Positions 49,820 through 62,123 of a stretch of 64,000 nt of DNA are shown here, piece by piece. Location: the NCBI GenBank assembly GCA_900660155.1, contig CABFPE010000138.1, forward strand, positions 1,260,405 to 1,324,404. Reading direction: 5' to 3'. The position numbers and the translations under genes were made by a program. Position 1 is the first letter of the stretch; every line of letters begins with the position of its first letter. Source of the stretch: Hofstenia miamia. Taxonomy: Eukaryota > Xenacoelomorpha > Acoela > Hofsteniidae. A model generated the notes under the pieces. It made no database searches. It saw nothing but the letters and a program-made list of their open reading frames with translations, and was not told where the DNA came from.

Positions 49820-50745
49820 TCTAGCTGAAGGCCTGAACTTCGGAGTTTTAGAACCGTAAATCGGTTAGGACTTTGTAAAAAATATGAAAATTCTTGTAAA
49901 CATAATCTTCACGATTCAATTGCAAGATGACGCGCGGGTTCTGTAGGAGCATGTATGTGGCATGGGGAATGTTGTTTTTCTCGTGTGGAAGCACAAACGT
50001 AAATTCGTATTTATGTTATTCGTAGATATCCATAGTGATTGAATTAAAGATTTTTTGTACATGTCACATTTGGAAACATTTTTACTCATTTATAAATTTT
50101 TCTTACTCGAAATAATTTTGTTTGCAATGCAAAATCATTTTTCGAGGATAATCATAATTTTATTATGCAACCTACTTGTTCTGTGTTTTGTGACTGACAT
50201 TCTTAGCTTTTTTAAGAATATAAAAAATTTAATATAGACGCCAAGTTTGAGAATGTACAATATTAATGTGTCTGTGACATAACAACTTGTCAAACTACTA
50301 AAGTCCTGCGTGTTTTGAATCATTTATGAAATTTAAATGATATACAAATATTTAGGATCTTGTTATTAAAAAAGTGCAAGCTGTAATAGTTAAATTTTTT
50401 ATTTTGCAGTAATCTGTATGTGAATTTTCAAAATTTAAGATTTTAAGAAATCTATAAATATGTTTATGATGCGCTTACTTGTAGAAAGCTTTAACGTGTG
50501 GATCAAATATTCTATGAATAAATATCCATTAATTTTAGTCTATAAAATAAGTACAGCTATAATAATGTATAAATTTCATCAGATTTTTTGAACATATAAT
50601 TATTAATTATTCATAATATTTACATAAGAATTTCTGTAAAGATCACTATATATCATGATGTAAAATGATAAATATATCAGAGAATGAATTAGGAGCAATC
50701 AATAGTAAAACGTATACATATTTTAGGGAATTAAAAATATCATAC
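49820..50745. other. AT-rich non-coding, likely GPCR intron
   Basis: The stretch lies immediately downstream of the splice donor of the minus-strand GPCR exon, so at least its right part should be intronic. I searched the minus strand for a TM3 or DRY-containing exon here and down to 43.2 kb and found none. Confidence 0.5.
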
Positions 50746-51027
50746 CTGGACCTCACAGAAAAAAGAGTTTTTGATGTTAAACTTTCCTAGAATGACAATA
50801 CTTGCTGGCAACAATACTGTTTGAGACAAATACAAATCTATTAATGAAAGGCCGAACATTAATGCTCCCGGGACAGAATGTAACCGTTTGGTTCGGAAGA
50901 TCACTGCCAGAGATAAACTACTGAATGTAAATGTGACTAAGGTGGCAAAAAGATAAAAGACGCCCTCCGCAATTTCTTCAAGTTGGTAATTGGAAGTTTG
51001 CGAAGAATTGCTACGAGATACGTTCAT
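50746..51027 (-). CDS. First coding exon of a class A (rhodopsin-like) GPCR
   Basis: This encodes 94 residues of a seven-transmembrane receptor at the cell surface; ligand unknown. The short N-terminus has N-glycosylation sequons (NVS at 2-4, NSS at 7-9). TM1 spans about residues 22-45, a basic first intracellular loop follows (RTKRLH), and TM2 spans about 54-78 with the conserved Asp in LSLIDL (D64, position 2.50). FFCEVQ then supplies the Cys that normally pairs with extracellular loop 2. TM1 has Ser where Asn 1.50 is usual. The exon ends TGTGAGGTCCAG and a GTATGA donor follows (50745 downward), phase 0. The start is the ATG at 51027; the frame is open a little further upstream but only from a TTG. 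The remaining exons are not recognised in the window. Subfamily is not assignable. Confidence 0.7.
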
Positions 51028-54000
51028 TATCCGCAATTTTTCTAGATTAACGCATCAGTTGTTTGCCAAACTTCAGTCAACCAATAAGCTGCAATGTTAA
51101 CAAAATCAATTGATTGGCTAATTGCAATAGAGTTAATTTGAATTTTTAAACTGGAATTAACATGTAGCAATTATTTATTCATTCAAAAAAACGTTTATCA
51201 TAGAATTGGATTGCAATTGCATTTGATTAAAATAAAAACTATGCTATGAAAGATTGGAGTATTTTAAAACTAATTTATAGGTAGCATTTCTCACATATTA
51301 CTTTAAATGGAATCTTAATTGAGATTTTATTAATTTTGGATATTGCTGTCTGCCTAAAATAGAATATATTAGTTTTTATTCTAAGCTTAATACCCAATGA
51401 ATTAAGTTATTGCAGGATCAAATTTTATGTTTATTTATCTCCAATTTGTTTTTTAAATTTTTGCATGAAAAAATGTGGAACTGAAGTGTTGTATTACATT
51501 GCACAACAATACATCTCTACCACTCTTTCATGAACAAATTCAAAAATCAACAGGAAAAAGGGAAATTTTTTTCTTGTCTTCATTGATTTTTTCCAAATTA
51601 GTAAATCAAAACAAATGTCATGACATCTTGGATATGTTTTTTGACAACCATAGGACAAACGTAAATTACATCAATGGTTCTCAACCTTTTTCTAAGATGA
51701 GTAAGAAATTAAGAATCAGATCTTTTTGGTTGTCATCTAGCTATCGCTTTTTTGTTTAATTCTCAGAAAAGTTACATGTGAATCCCGATTGAGAACTACT
51801 GCATTATATAGACAAAAACTTTCAATTTTTTAATTGCCAAAAATAGCATTTTGATCCAGATAACAATTTTGGTTGTTTTTATGTTGTTTATAGTTGTTTC
51901 ATACTTTTGGTTTTTGCAGAAACCATTAACATCATAACAACTGTTAATACTAATTTGAGCAACTACAAATTTGCTAATTTAAGATTCAAGCTGACCAATC
52001 AAATTTTTTGCTATCTACATGTATTAATGTTATTAATATTAGTATGCCAGCTCTTATTGTCATTGTGAGCACTGAATAATGAATTCAATGGTTTGCAGGA
52101 AGGTGTTCCATCTTAAAGATAATATGCTATACACACTTCCAACTGTGCCTTTAACTCAATCAAATTATGCCCGGTTATAAATTACAATTCATAATATAAT
52201 ATTGGCCGTCATCAGTGGACTGTTTGTGGAAAACCTGAATATTTGTGACCACTGATGCCATCAGTGACTCTTTGGTGGACCATTGGCGGCATCAGTGGCA
52301 ACTTTTGTAATAAATAATCAGTGAACAGATGCTTGCAAATAAAACTCACTTTATTATTTTAATATAAAGAAAGGAATTGCGAAAAGCTTTTTCGAATTTT
52401 TAAATGTGTGAAAAATTATAATATACCTGGTAAGCGAATTTTCAAAATAATTTATTCATGGACACCTTGAAATTTACTGTTATATAAAAAAGTTACATTT
52501 AAGCAGGAATATTTTTCACGATTTAATTAGAAAATAAAGAGAATTAATGAGAACTTAAGATACACAAAAATAAGAGAAATACTATAAACTAAAATATATA
52601 TTGTGCAATAAAGATCCTATTTAAGCGATGCTTGTTTCATCAATTGTATACAAGTTTACCTGTAAAGAATGTCACCATTCTGTCATCGGTGAAACGAAGC
52701 AAACATCTGATTAGCAAACTCCTATTAAAGGACTTAAATTCTGATAATTACTCTCACAACCATCGAGTGAATACCAAAAAATTTAAAATCATAATGAAAC
52801 CACATAATACTAAGATTTCTGAAACCCTAGTTATTAAGAACTCGAATAAACAAAAATTAATAAATAAACAAATGACGACCAACATTTTAAATAATTTTTA
52901 GTGTATGCACCATATTTGGAATTAGGGCGAATTCTTAGGCCCAAGCCCGAACCTGCCCAAATTGCTGTGTCGAAAGTCCGGTATGCATATTTCAACAACA
53001 CAAAATATAGTGCATTATCTTTACTGTATTACAATAAAATTTATATTGACGATTATTTTAAGTCAAAGCTGGGCCCAAATATATATATATATATATATAA
53101 TTACTCTGGAATGGAAACAGCAACTAATAGTTGCATGAAAGCCTAACAGAATGCAACTGTCTACTCAATTAGAAATAGGACAGTAAGTAAAGAAAAATTA
53201 CACTTTTGTAAATGACGTTGAAGTAATTTGATATTTAACACTTGAATAGCCATAATTTCTTGAAAATTTATGTTCAAAAAATTTAATTCATTAGTGTTTA
53301 CTAAATTAAATGATTTGAGTTATTTTGCAAAGCCTTCGCCTTTAGAGCTGCTCAAAAATATATTTTTATTAACTTTCGTTTTAAGCAACAAATCGATTTC
53401 TTTACATTTTGAAATATTTTATCCAGGCCTGTTAAGCAATATTGAAAGACTTTTGCATGGATACATCAATGGGATTGGGCTCGCTCATGCAGTGATGAAA
53501 ATTGCCTGAATTACATTTAAATAAGAATTTTTTCTTTACATATTTTGTTTTTTTAAAAAAATGCATGGAAAGAACAGAGTCAGCTCGCGAATTTATTTTG
53601 AAAACGAAAGAAGAGAGAATTCTCAATCTTGCGGTGTTTTGAGATTTTAGATATCTTTATTAGTTCGTGAATTACAACCGTTTAGAAATTATGTGGGAAA
53701 CTATCACAGATATTAAAAAATCACAGTCGAATTGGCATTAAGCTTCCCTCAATTTCTCAAGCTATTTTGAAATGGTTATTTGAAAATAAATTTTGTCTGG
53801 TTCTTTAGATTATTGTGTTGTAACCGATTATTTGGCAATTATATTTTCGAAGACTAGGATCCATTCTTAGCACATTGCATTGCCGAGAACTTAATACATA
53901 TTGGTCAATTAGTACATGTGTGGTGATGTATGTATATATGTCGTTTTATTTCATGTACACATAACTAGACTACATGTAGAAAGGCAGCATGAGATAGTTA

Positions 54001-55318
54001 TTATAGAAATAGCGTACATGTTCCATACAAAAGTTAAATTGATGAAGGATTTCCTAAATTACATAGAACATATCTTTGGCATTGTCACTTTACATCTTGA
54101 TTGTGGGATTGCAAAACAAAATTCTTTGTGTAGAACATCTGACTCATCATTTTCAAAAATGTTAAAAGTTCTTAGAAATTTTTTTTAAAGTAATTATTTG
54201 TTATTTCATATAATTTTTTTTTCTCAATTTGACAATTTTTGCATACAGTTTAATGGTACTTTGCATCTGTGTTCTATGTAATTTCGAAAAACCCGGAACA
54301 TACATTTCAGCAGGGTATAAATATACAGTTGCTATATGGCAAAAAAATATTACCTTGTTCCTACTAGTAAGGAGCTCTACAAAAAACGATAAACTTTTTA
54401 TTTTTATATCAGAAATTTTCATTATACACATGAAATATGCCTATTCCAACTTAGATTATTGTCAATGCTTAAATACTTGCAATTTGTAACTTCTCTATCA
54501 GAGCGTTTAAATTACATTTAAGGGGATCTACTGATCTTCAGAAAAAGAATTTATTAATTATAAATGTAAAAGCTTATTTATTGATATAAAAGAGTATCAT
54601 ACATTGTAAAAAGAACATGTATAAAAAATTTGAAATACAATATGACGGCGTTAAGCACATTGTAATAGAATTATTTATAACCAGGGGTCACACAATTTCT
54701 ATTTCAAATAGAGTTATTTTTAATTCTAAAGAACATCAAAAATACTTTATAATGAAGTTTTGAACATAAAAAATAATAATTTTTAAATAGTATTGCAAAT
54801 GCTCAAAAATTTATATGTAATTTTCCACAAAAAATCCTTATTTTTCAGTACATAATCATATGAATTACTTAGCTTTTTCAACGTCACATTGATAAAAAGC
54901 CTTTAAAACATGTATATACCAAGTTTTAGTATTCTATAATGTAGCATAATCTCCAATAAAAGATCCGATTCAACAAAAAATCAAAAGAAAACAAAAACAT
55001 AAGACTCAATTAAGAAACTCGAATCATTTTATTAGAAATTAGCTTCTAATGATTTTGCCAAAACTGTAAAAGGAAATACTGGTCGCAACATTTTTGAAAA
55101 AACGCATGTGGACATTAAGCTCCACATTGATTTTAGATTAATAACCAGTTCACGCAGAAGATAATTATGTGGACATCAAAAATTGGTTTGCAACTGGTAC
55201 TTGCTTGATCGGTAATATTTATTACTCAATAAGTAATAAATATGACCAAAGCACTGTAAAGATGATGGAAATTTACCCATTAATTGGTTTCTTTTATTTC
55301 ACTGGTGTGGTATTTAAG
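51028..55318. other. AT-rich non-coding stretch
   Basis: A cluster of CATCAGTG motifs lies at 52210-52298 and an (AT)n run at 53079-53098. Overlapping domain-free frames occur at 51475-51759, 52632-52901, 53270-53509, 53916-54188 and 54229-54489. The sequence near 53645 shares about 23 bases with 11101. No gene is supported. Confidence 0.5.
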
Positions 55319-55599
55319 TGTTGGGAAATCTGTGAACTGTCTTTAAGACTCTGCTTCAGGCAAGTGTGCCCAGCTTGCTCTCTCAGGATACTTTCGGAGA
55401 TGCTACCTAAATACTAGCAATGAATAATTGTATTAACCCTGGAGCATTAATTAAGTTATGTCTCTGTTATTACAATATTACGATAGAAAAGAGAGAGAGT
55501 GAAAGTACTCGTTACCCTGCTTGATGGAATCTGCCAGCAGTCATAGCTAAACTATACCATGTTATTAGGCACATCCACAGCCTGGGTGATGATGTAACA
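55319..55599 (+). repeat. Putative 5' LTR of the Ty3/gypsy-type fossil (left edge uncertain)
   Basis: Directly upstream of the primer-site-like sequence at 55600 the DNA ends in GATGTAACA, fitting an LTR ending in CA. The segment is richer in G+C than its left flank. TGTTGGG at 55319 is one possible start but is not confirmed: the partner LTR would lie beyond the window. Confidence 0.35.
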
Positions 55600-55617
55600 T
55601 GGCGACCATGACAGGAC
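55600..55617 (+). other. Putative tRNA-Arg-type primer binding site
   Basis: TGGCGACCATGACAGG immediately follows the LTR-like ending. It is complementary to a tRNA 3' end of the form CCTGTCATGGTCGCCA, which looks like a metazoan tRNA-Arg acceptor and T-stem with one difference from the usual CACGGTCG. The tRNA identity is inferred from memory of tRNA-Arg sequences. Confidence 0.45.
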
Positions 55618-56048
55618 GCAAACCTCGTGCATCATGGTTAAGATGGATTTCTTCCACTCACTCACACACTCCCAGTTCAATAATGTTTCAAGTTGATTCT
55701 TTCTACCCACGCTTTGGAGATTAGTGCAGCAATGCTCAGAGATGTACTCCAGTTATAATGGTTGCTGCTAACTCTTTTTCTACTCTTCCGCTTATTAATT
55801 CTAACTGTTCTTATTACTTCTAATTGTTACATTGGTGTTACAATGGAATATACCAAATTTTTGTTACCACTCAGTTCTTCTACTACTAAAGTTCTGTTGT
55901 TATCTGAAAAACAGTTCACTAAGGAATACTAATTGAAAACTACCTACCTTTTTATAACCTTTTTATAACACCAGAAGACTCTTGTTTCACACAAGCAGAG
56001 AGGCAAAGACACCACAAACTAACCCCCGCACCAGCACTACATCAGAAA

Positions 56049-57720
56049 TAATGACAAAAGGCAGCAAGAAAAAGCAAAAACAAGTTACCACAGTGTGAGA
56101 CACCTCAATCGAATCGCTCTGAACCTCAGAGGCCGCTGAGCCACCAGCACAATCCACCCCAATCACTCCGACAACAGATGTGGAGATGCAAACAATCCCT
56201 ATGCAGCAACCACCTGATTCACTCAAAATACTGAGCACCCTCTGCTGAAATAAAAACACAGAGATAGCCCTAAGAGAGGAGATCCAACTCCTCAAAGATT
56301 GCTTTGAGGAAAAAGAAAATGAGAGAAGACAAAATATACTGGAGCTGAAATTAGACATGAGCAAATGCCTCGACCAACAGCAAAGCCTGTTCCAAATACT
56401 GGTCAACACCCTAACTCAACAACTATTGGACGCAAACCTACAAATCAAGGAACAAAATGGGAAAAATTATACTCAGACCTCAAAAAAGAGAATGATCAAC
56501 TCAGATGAGAAAGCGAATTGCAACAATTTGAAATCAATCGCCTAAAAGACAAGGTGAGACTAACCAAACTTTCTCAGGAAAATGAAGAAAAGGAACGCGA
56601 AAAATTGAATACAAACTCACGAAATAATCATCTTGGAAGAACCCAAAAATGAGTTAACAGCACCATGAAGGGGCACTCGAGCCAAATCAGGCACAACAAG
56701 TGAACCAGATAAACTAAACCCTGAAGAAGAATACGAAAAGGAAAAGATAATCCAGGAACTCACTCAAGAAGTCACCAAATGAATGACAAATCAAATAAAA
56801 CTAGAGACGCTGAAAAAACCAAAATTCGAAAGCTTGATACTTCCTGAACTCGATTCTGAAGAGACTACACCCTGCAAAGTGCAACTAAAAACTTTTACAG
56901 GAAAATTCGACTCATACTCCCCCACATTCAAAGAATTGCGACAACTATTCAAGCTAACCATGAAGGAATGCAAACTTAACCAAACTGCCGCAGTTGCATG
57001 TTTACCACTATACTTATCCAGAGCAGCATACCAGCATTACTTAATACTAGATACCAAAACAAAAACAAAATACAAAGCACTCACCAGAGACTTCCTTGAA
57101 TACTATTGAAATGAGAGCTTTAAGAATCAGTACAGATTAATCTTAAACTCAATGAAGATGAAAAAATACAATGATATATGTAACTACATGTCCCAAGTCC
57201 AAAGACTCCCACACTTACCTCAAGGGGAGGACACTTTTCTAAATATGACCTTTTCTCCCACATTACGAAAGGTCGCCTGGAGAAGGTAGAAACAACAATT
57301 TAAAATCAAATGTGATGTCGACAACAGCCTCAAAAAATGATACAAAAAGCAGTAGACATCCAAGTCATGTTAGAAAACAATTCGAGAATAAATGAAAAAG
57401 CTTCATGGAATACCTCAAATACAAACACAACTGGTTGGAAATCAAAAGACCAAACAGAGAAAAAACCAACTAGATTTAATGAAACCAAAAAATGAGAAAA
57501 GGTCATAAAATTTAAACTTCCAATGGCCAAACACAGAAGCTAAAAGAAAAAAACATGCATTGTTTCAACTGCAGCCTAAAGGGCCACCACAAAGACAAAT
57601 TTAAAAAACAGATAAATATAATTGGTAACGCCTATTATGATGATGAAGAACTTTTTGAAACAGAAGATGAAATAAATTCAGAAAGCAAAGAAAAGGAAGC
57701 TACCAAAGAATCAGAAAACT
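56049..57720 (+). pseudogene. Gag region of the Ty3/gypsy-type fossil
   Basis: The region opens with a lysine-rich start (MTKGSKKKQK) and a long helical, coiled-coil-like stretch rich in E, K, Q and L. It continues with a capsid-like segment near 56860-57090 (KTFTGKFDSYSPTFKELRQL; F.G.....+..F..L is typical of gypsy capsid). Near 57555 a CFNCSLKGHH motif resembles a nucleocapsid zinc knuckle. Position and order fit gag. It is broken and not expected to yield protein. Confidence 0.6.
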
Positions 57721-57735
57721 ATTAGGAGCACCATC

Positions 57736-58200
57736 TTGAAAAAACTGAGCACCACTATTAATCCTAACCAATATCAAAAACGTAAACACAATCACAGTTG
57801 TGATGAATGGCATGATGGTAAAGACACAGTTGCAGTTAAATTGATAATAACAGACGAATGCTCAACAAGACTAGGATATGAAAGAAACAACCTTAAAAAA
57901 CCCCTCACCAGATTAATCAACACCTCAGGCGAGTATATTGACACAAAAGGCACACTAGAAAAAACCTGATTGAGAATCGCAAACAACACTTTTGAACAAG
58001 ACCTAATCGTTGTCAACACTCACAACAACCTATTACCTTACAAAGTCATACTAGGAGATGATTTCCTATCCAAAAACAAATGCATCATCAATTATGGCAA
58101 CAAAACAATAAAAGTTGAAGAAGAAGAAATTGAAATACAAGACGAAAACAGAAAAATACTTTTCAAACTCACAGAAGACATAAAGCTACAATCATAACAT
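57736..58200 (+). pseudogene. Protease region of the Ty3/gypsy-type fossil
   Basis: The segment VILGDDFLSKNKCIINYGNK near 58045-58105 matches the conserved block (ILG.DFL....C.IDY....I) found after the active site of Ty3/gypsy retropepsins. The preceding sequence has the general layout of the catalytic half. It lies between gag and reverse transcriptase as expected. Fossil. Confidence 0.6.
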
Positions 58201-58442
58201 TGGAAGATGCACACAATCAAAACAGAAGGAAAAATCAGTGGAAATCATGCTCCACAAACAAACAGAAATAAATACAAAAAGGATATTGATGCCATCAAGT
58301 ATATGCTTGATCAAAAATGGAAAAATACCAATACTCAATTCAACAAACAGAAACATATACATCAACTGCTCTAAAGTAAAAATCTACAGATGATACGTCA
58401 CAAAAAACATCAGAAGCATATGCAAACCCCTAGAAGAGAACA

Positions 58443-58585
58443 ATGGAGTAAGTAATCTGCAATGCCAACTAAAGGGCACACATATGAACACGCAAAGTAA
58501 TCCACACCACCAACTAAAGGGCACGTGGATGAAAACATTGGAGCAAGTAATCCTCAAAGCTGACTAAAGGGCATGGGGATGAATG
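58443..58585 (+). repeat. Three-copy peptide-like repeat, protease/RT side
   Basis: Three imperfect units of about 45-50 bp share the core CTAAAGGGCAC..GGATGAA. If translated the best unit reads SNPHHQLKGTWMK. Three more diverged units lie at 62124-62290, so the motif brackets pol. It is not a feature I know from Ty3/gypsy elements. Confidence 0.6.
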
Positions 58586-59335
58586 CTGAAGAGAAAACAC
58601 AAATACCTGAAATAAAAAAAGAAGACTATGAACACCTACAAGAAGACGAAAGAAAAAGACTGCAGCAACTACTAATTAAACACAATACAATATTCAACTT
58701 CGCGAAATCAGTGTGGGAAAAGCAGTCAGGGAAACAAAATCATAGCAACAACTGACAAACCAATCAAATTACCCATGTGAAGAGTACCTGAACAACTAAA
58801 AGACGAATACAACAAAATTCTAAATGAACTTATAGACAACAAAATAATACGTCCAAGTGAAAGTCCTTACTCATCACCCACAGTGTTCATGAAACAGGGA
58901 ACAAAACATTGATTCATACTCACTACCAAGAATAGAAGACATGCTCTACAAGGCAAACAAACACAAATATTTCACCATATTAGACCTCTGTAAAGCATAC
59001 TGGCAGGTACAAATGGAACTCAAAGACATAGAGAAAACAGCATTCATAACACCATACAGACTCTATGAATGGATCTATATGGCCTTCAGACTATGCAATG
59101 CACCAGCCACATTCCAATGATACATAACCAAAGTACTCAAAAACAAACAACACACCATCAAAGATGGGATAAACGCATATATAGATGACATCATAATAAC
59201 CAGCAATACAGTGGAAGAACATCTAAAGAAACTCAATAAAATGCTAAACATACTCAAAAATGCTGGACTGAGAATAAATGGAAACAAATGTGACATTCTT
59301 AAAGAAAAGGTAACATTCCTGGGAAGGATTATTTA
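58573..59335 (+). pseudogene. Reverse transcriptase region of the Ty3/gypsy-type fossil
   Basis: Recognisable RT blocks appear in order: IIRPSESPYSSPTVFMKQG, DLCKAYWQVQM (D..+.Y.Q), KTAFITPYRLYEW, NAPATFQ, AYIDDIIITS (the YxDD catalytic block), HLKKLNKMLNILKNAGL and KVTFLGRII. These are the signature blocks of gypsy-type reverse transcriptase. The region is a fossil. The final third is present again at about 60912-61347. Confidence 0.8.
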
Positions 59336-59531
59336 AAAAGGACAGATAAGCATAAAAAACAATTCAAGAGACATGATAAAAAACATCGAAAAACCCAACA
59401 CCAGGAAAGACCTACAAAGAGAGATGGGATTTTTTAACTACTATGGTACATTTATACTGAACATAGCAGAAAAAACCGTAAACATGACAATTCTAATGAA
59501 AAAATCAATCCCCTTCAAATGGATATGGAAA
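59095..59531 (+). repeat. RT-region segment, first copy
   Basis: About 436 bp that recur at 60912-61347 in direct orientation with only a handful of differences, beginning at the CACCAGCCACATTCCAATGA block and ending at CTTCAAATGGATATGGAAA. Confidence 0.9.
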
Positions 59532-60065
59532 CAACAAGAAGAGCTTGATAACATCAAGAACAAACTTTCAAAATCACCATTGCTAAACACACCTGACTAC
59601 ACAAAACAATTTATACTAGATTGTGACGCCAGCAAAGTTGCCATAGAAGCTACACTAGGACAAATTAAAGATGGAAAACAACTACCAATTTAATTCTTCA
59701 ACCAAAAATTGAAACCCAGCAAAGAAAACTATGGCTTAACAAAACTCGAAATGCTCACACTAATCAAAAGCTTCAAAAAATTTAGACACTTCCTCATAGG
59801 GAAAGAATTTAGGGTCAGAACCAAAAACAGTGGATTAGCATGGCTAAAGAAATTTTCAGGAGACAAATCATCAATCATATCATGATGGATTGAGTACCTA
59901 AACAAATTTACATTCTCCATTGAACACAGAAAAGGCAAACTACACAGTAATGCAGACTTCTGGACATCACTCCCCCAATACCAGAGAGACCTCGAGAAGA
60001 AAGATGGGGTGAAAAAACTCAATTCCAATTCTTACCACACAGTGAATATGAACAACTCCCAGAGA
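59373..60065 (+). pseudogene. RNase H region of the Ty3/gypsy-type fossil
   Basis: After a connection segment (KDLQREMGFFNYYGTFI, family LRSFLGL.NYYR+FI), FILDCDASKVAIEATLGQ matches the first catalytic block of gypsy RNase H (L.TDAS..G.GAVL.Q). EYLNKFTFSIEHRKGKLHSN matches the block ending in the RKG..N.AD pattern. Fossil. Confidence 0.7.
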
Positions 60066-60099
60066 TCAACATAGACAAAAAAGGACAACAATAGCTCTG

Positions 60100-61780
60100 A
60101 TAATGTTAAAAGAAGAAATCACAGAGGAACAAATAATAGGAAAACAAAATGAAGACATCAAACTAAAAGAAATAATAGCAAAAATAAAGAATAAAGAACT
60201 CCAACTCTCAAAAACAGCAAAAAAATTATTATTCCAGATATAATTGGAAACTAAACAAGAATGGCCTCTTATACACAACAGGAAGAATAAACAGAATAGC
60301 AATACTAGAGTATTACAAGAGAGAGAAATGGTACAAAAAATCCACAAATGAGGTCACCTCAGCATAATCCAAACAGAGATGACATTCAACTCCAAATATA
60401 TCACCATCGCAATAAGAAAAACAACTGAAGATGTCATAAATAAATGCATGACTTGCCTCCTCAACAACAAACAACACTTCCCCACACAGAGGGCGCCCCT
60501 ACAAAAGATTATCAGAACAAAACCAAACAAAATAGTACATATAGACATCGAAATGCTATCAAAAGATGATGAGGGGTATCAATACGTACTTGTCATAGTA
60601 GACAACTTCACATGCTATGCAAAGATCATACCAATGAAAACACAACTAAAAGTAGGCCCATGGAAAAAATCATAACAGATAAAGGCTCACAATTTGAAAG
60701 CACACTGTTTCAAGAACTCATGAAACTGCTTGAAATAGACAGCAAACATAGCACAGTGTACCACCCTCAAGCAAACAGAGCAGTCGAAAAACTGAACAGA
60801 ACATTAATAAAACTAATCAGAGTAGCAACATCCAGAATAGGAGGAAGCAAATGGCGAGACATAATAGAGATGACAGAATATTTCTATAACACCTCCGAAC
60901 ATTCAACAACAAAATGCACCAGCCACATTCCAATGATACATAACCAAAGTACTCAAAAACAAACAACACACCATCAAAGATGGGATAAATGCATATATAG
61001 ATGACATCATAATAACCAGCAATACAGTGGAAGAACATCTAAAGAAACTCAATAAAATGCTAAACATACTCAAAAATGCTGGACTGAGAATAAATGGAAA
61101 CAAATGTGACATTCTTAAAGAAAAGGTAACATTCCTGGGAAGGATTATTTAAAAAGGACAGATAAGCATAAAAAACAATGCAAGAGACATGATAAAAAAC
61201 ATTGATAAACCCAACACCAGGAAAGACCTACAAAGAGAGATGGGATTTTTTAACTACTATGGTACATTTATACTGAACATAGCAGAAAAAACCGTAAACA
61301 TGACAATTCTAATGAAAAAATCAATCCCCTTCAAATGGATATGGAAAAACAAAGAACTCCTTGCAAAGCAATGTACAAAAGAGAAGTGACAATGCCACTA
61401 TTGGTTCAATTCTCAGAGTACTCAGATAAAATGGACAACCAATATGTGAAGCAGCTGAAAGACAAGATAACAGGCATCCATGAAACAATGTGCCATAACA
61501 TAAAGAAATCCGCAATGAGACAAGAGTGAAACTATAATAAAAAAATCTATGCACACATGCACAAAATAGGTGATAAGGTTTACACATTTACACCCATTAA
61601 AATAACTGACAAAAATCAAGTAAGAAAACTAAAAACAGTATGGTCAGGGCCATACACAATCAAAAAAGTACTAAACAACAATGAATACCTATTAAGTAAT
61701 AACAGGACCTTACATTTTCAAAACTTAAAAAGGGCAGTAATGGACATCAAAGGAGCCACCCTGGACAATTTAGATTGCTA
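60100..61780 (+). pseudogene. Integrase region of the Ty3/gypsy-type fossil
   Basis: The zinc-binding N-terminal part is recognisable near 60340-60480 (GHLS and CMTCLLNK-like text), followed by core text near 60530-60830 (HIDIEMLSKDD, DNFTCYAKIIPM, ITDKGSQFES, HPQANRAVEKLNRTL), which carries the family's catalytic blocks. Near 61640-61700 SGPYTIKKVLNNNEYLL matches the GPY/F module at the C-terminus of many gypsy integrases. The second copy of the RT-region segment also lies within this span. Fossil. Confidence 0.7.
60912..61347 (+). repeat. RT-region segment, second copy
   Basis: A near-identical direct repeat of 59095-59531. The small number of differences implies either a recent event in the element's history, such as template switching during reverse transcription, or an assembly effect. 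Confidence 0.9.
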
Positions 61781-62123
61781 AAAAACCAAGGCAAAAACAC
61801 ATACCAAATGGATGAACTAGACAGTCTACCAGAGGAGGAATTTGAAGAAGAATTCCAACATGACATTAGCAATGACAACATACAACCAAGGATGATGCCC
61901 CAGAGGGCTGCAAAACAAAACATTAACTATAACCCTGAAACATGGAACCTAAATATAATAACTCAGTTTAGGAATATTGAATGACAAGATGAGCAAGAGA
62001 TCACCAAAGAAATGAGTGATGCAATGCGAGTCAAACCCCAGGAGACAAGTGAAGAGAGTGAAACTCACCAGACCCAGGGACACTGAAAACATTAGTGAAG
62101 AAGAAGAAGAAATGCTAAGTACT
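61781..62123 (+). pseudogene. Acidic tail after integrase, unassigned
   Basis: The text is rich in acidic residues and Gln/Asn (SLPEEEFEEEFQHD, then a basic TQFRN-type end). It may be the C-terminal tail of Pol or the start of the 3' region. No family match. Confidence 0.3.

Noticed and set aside
49483-49824. 113-codon frame crossing the gap
   Set aside because: It exists only because 21 Ns keep the frame, and both halves are copies of one segment.
50135-50323. 62-codon minus-strand frame as a further GPCR exon
   Set aside because: No TM3, DRY or other receptor signature and no matching acceptor; the similarity is only hydrophobicity.
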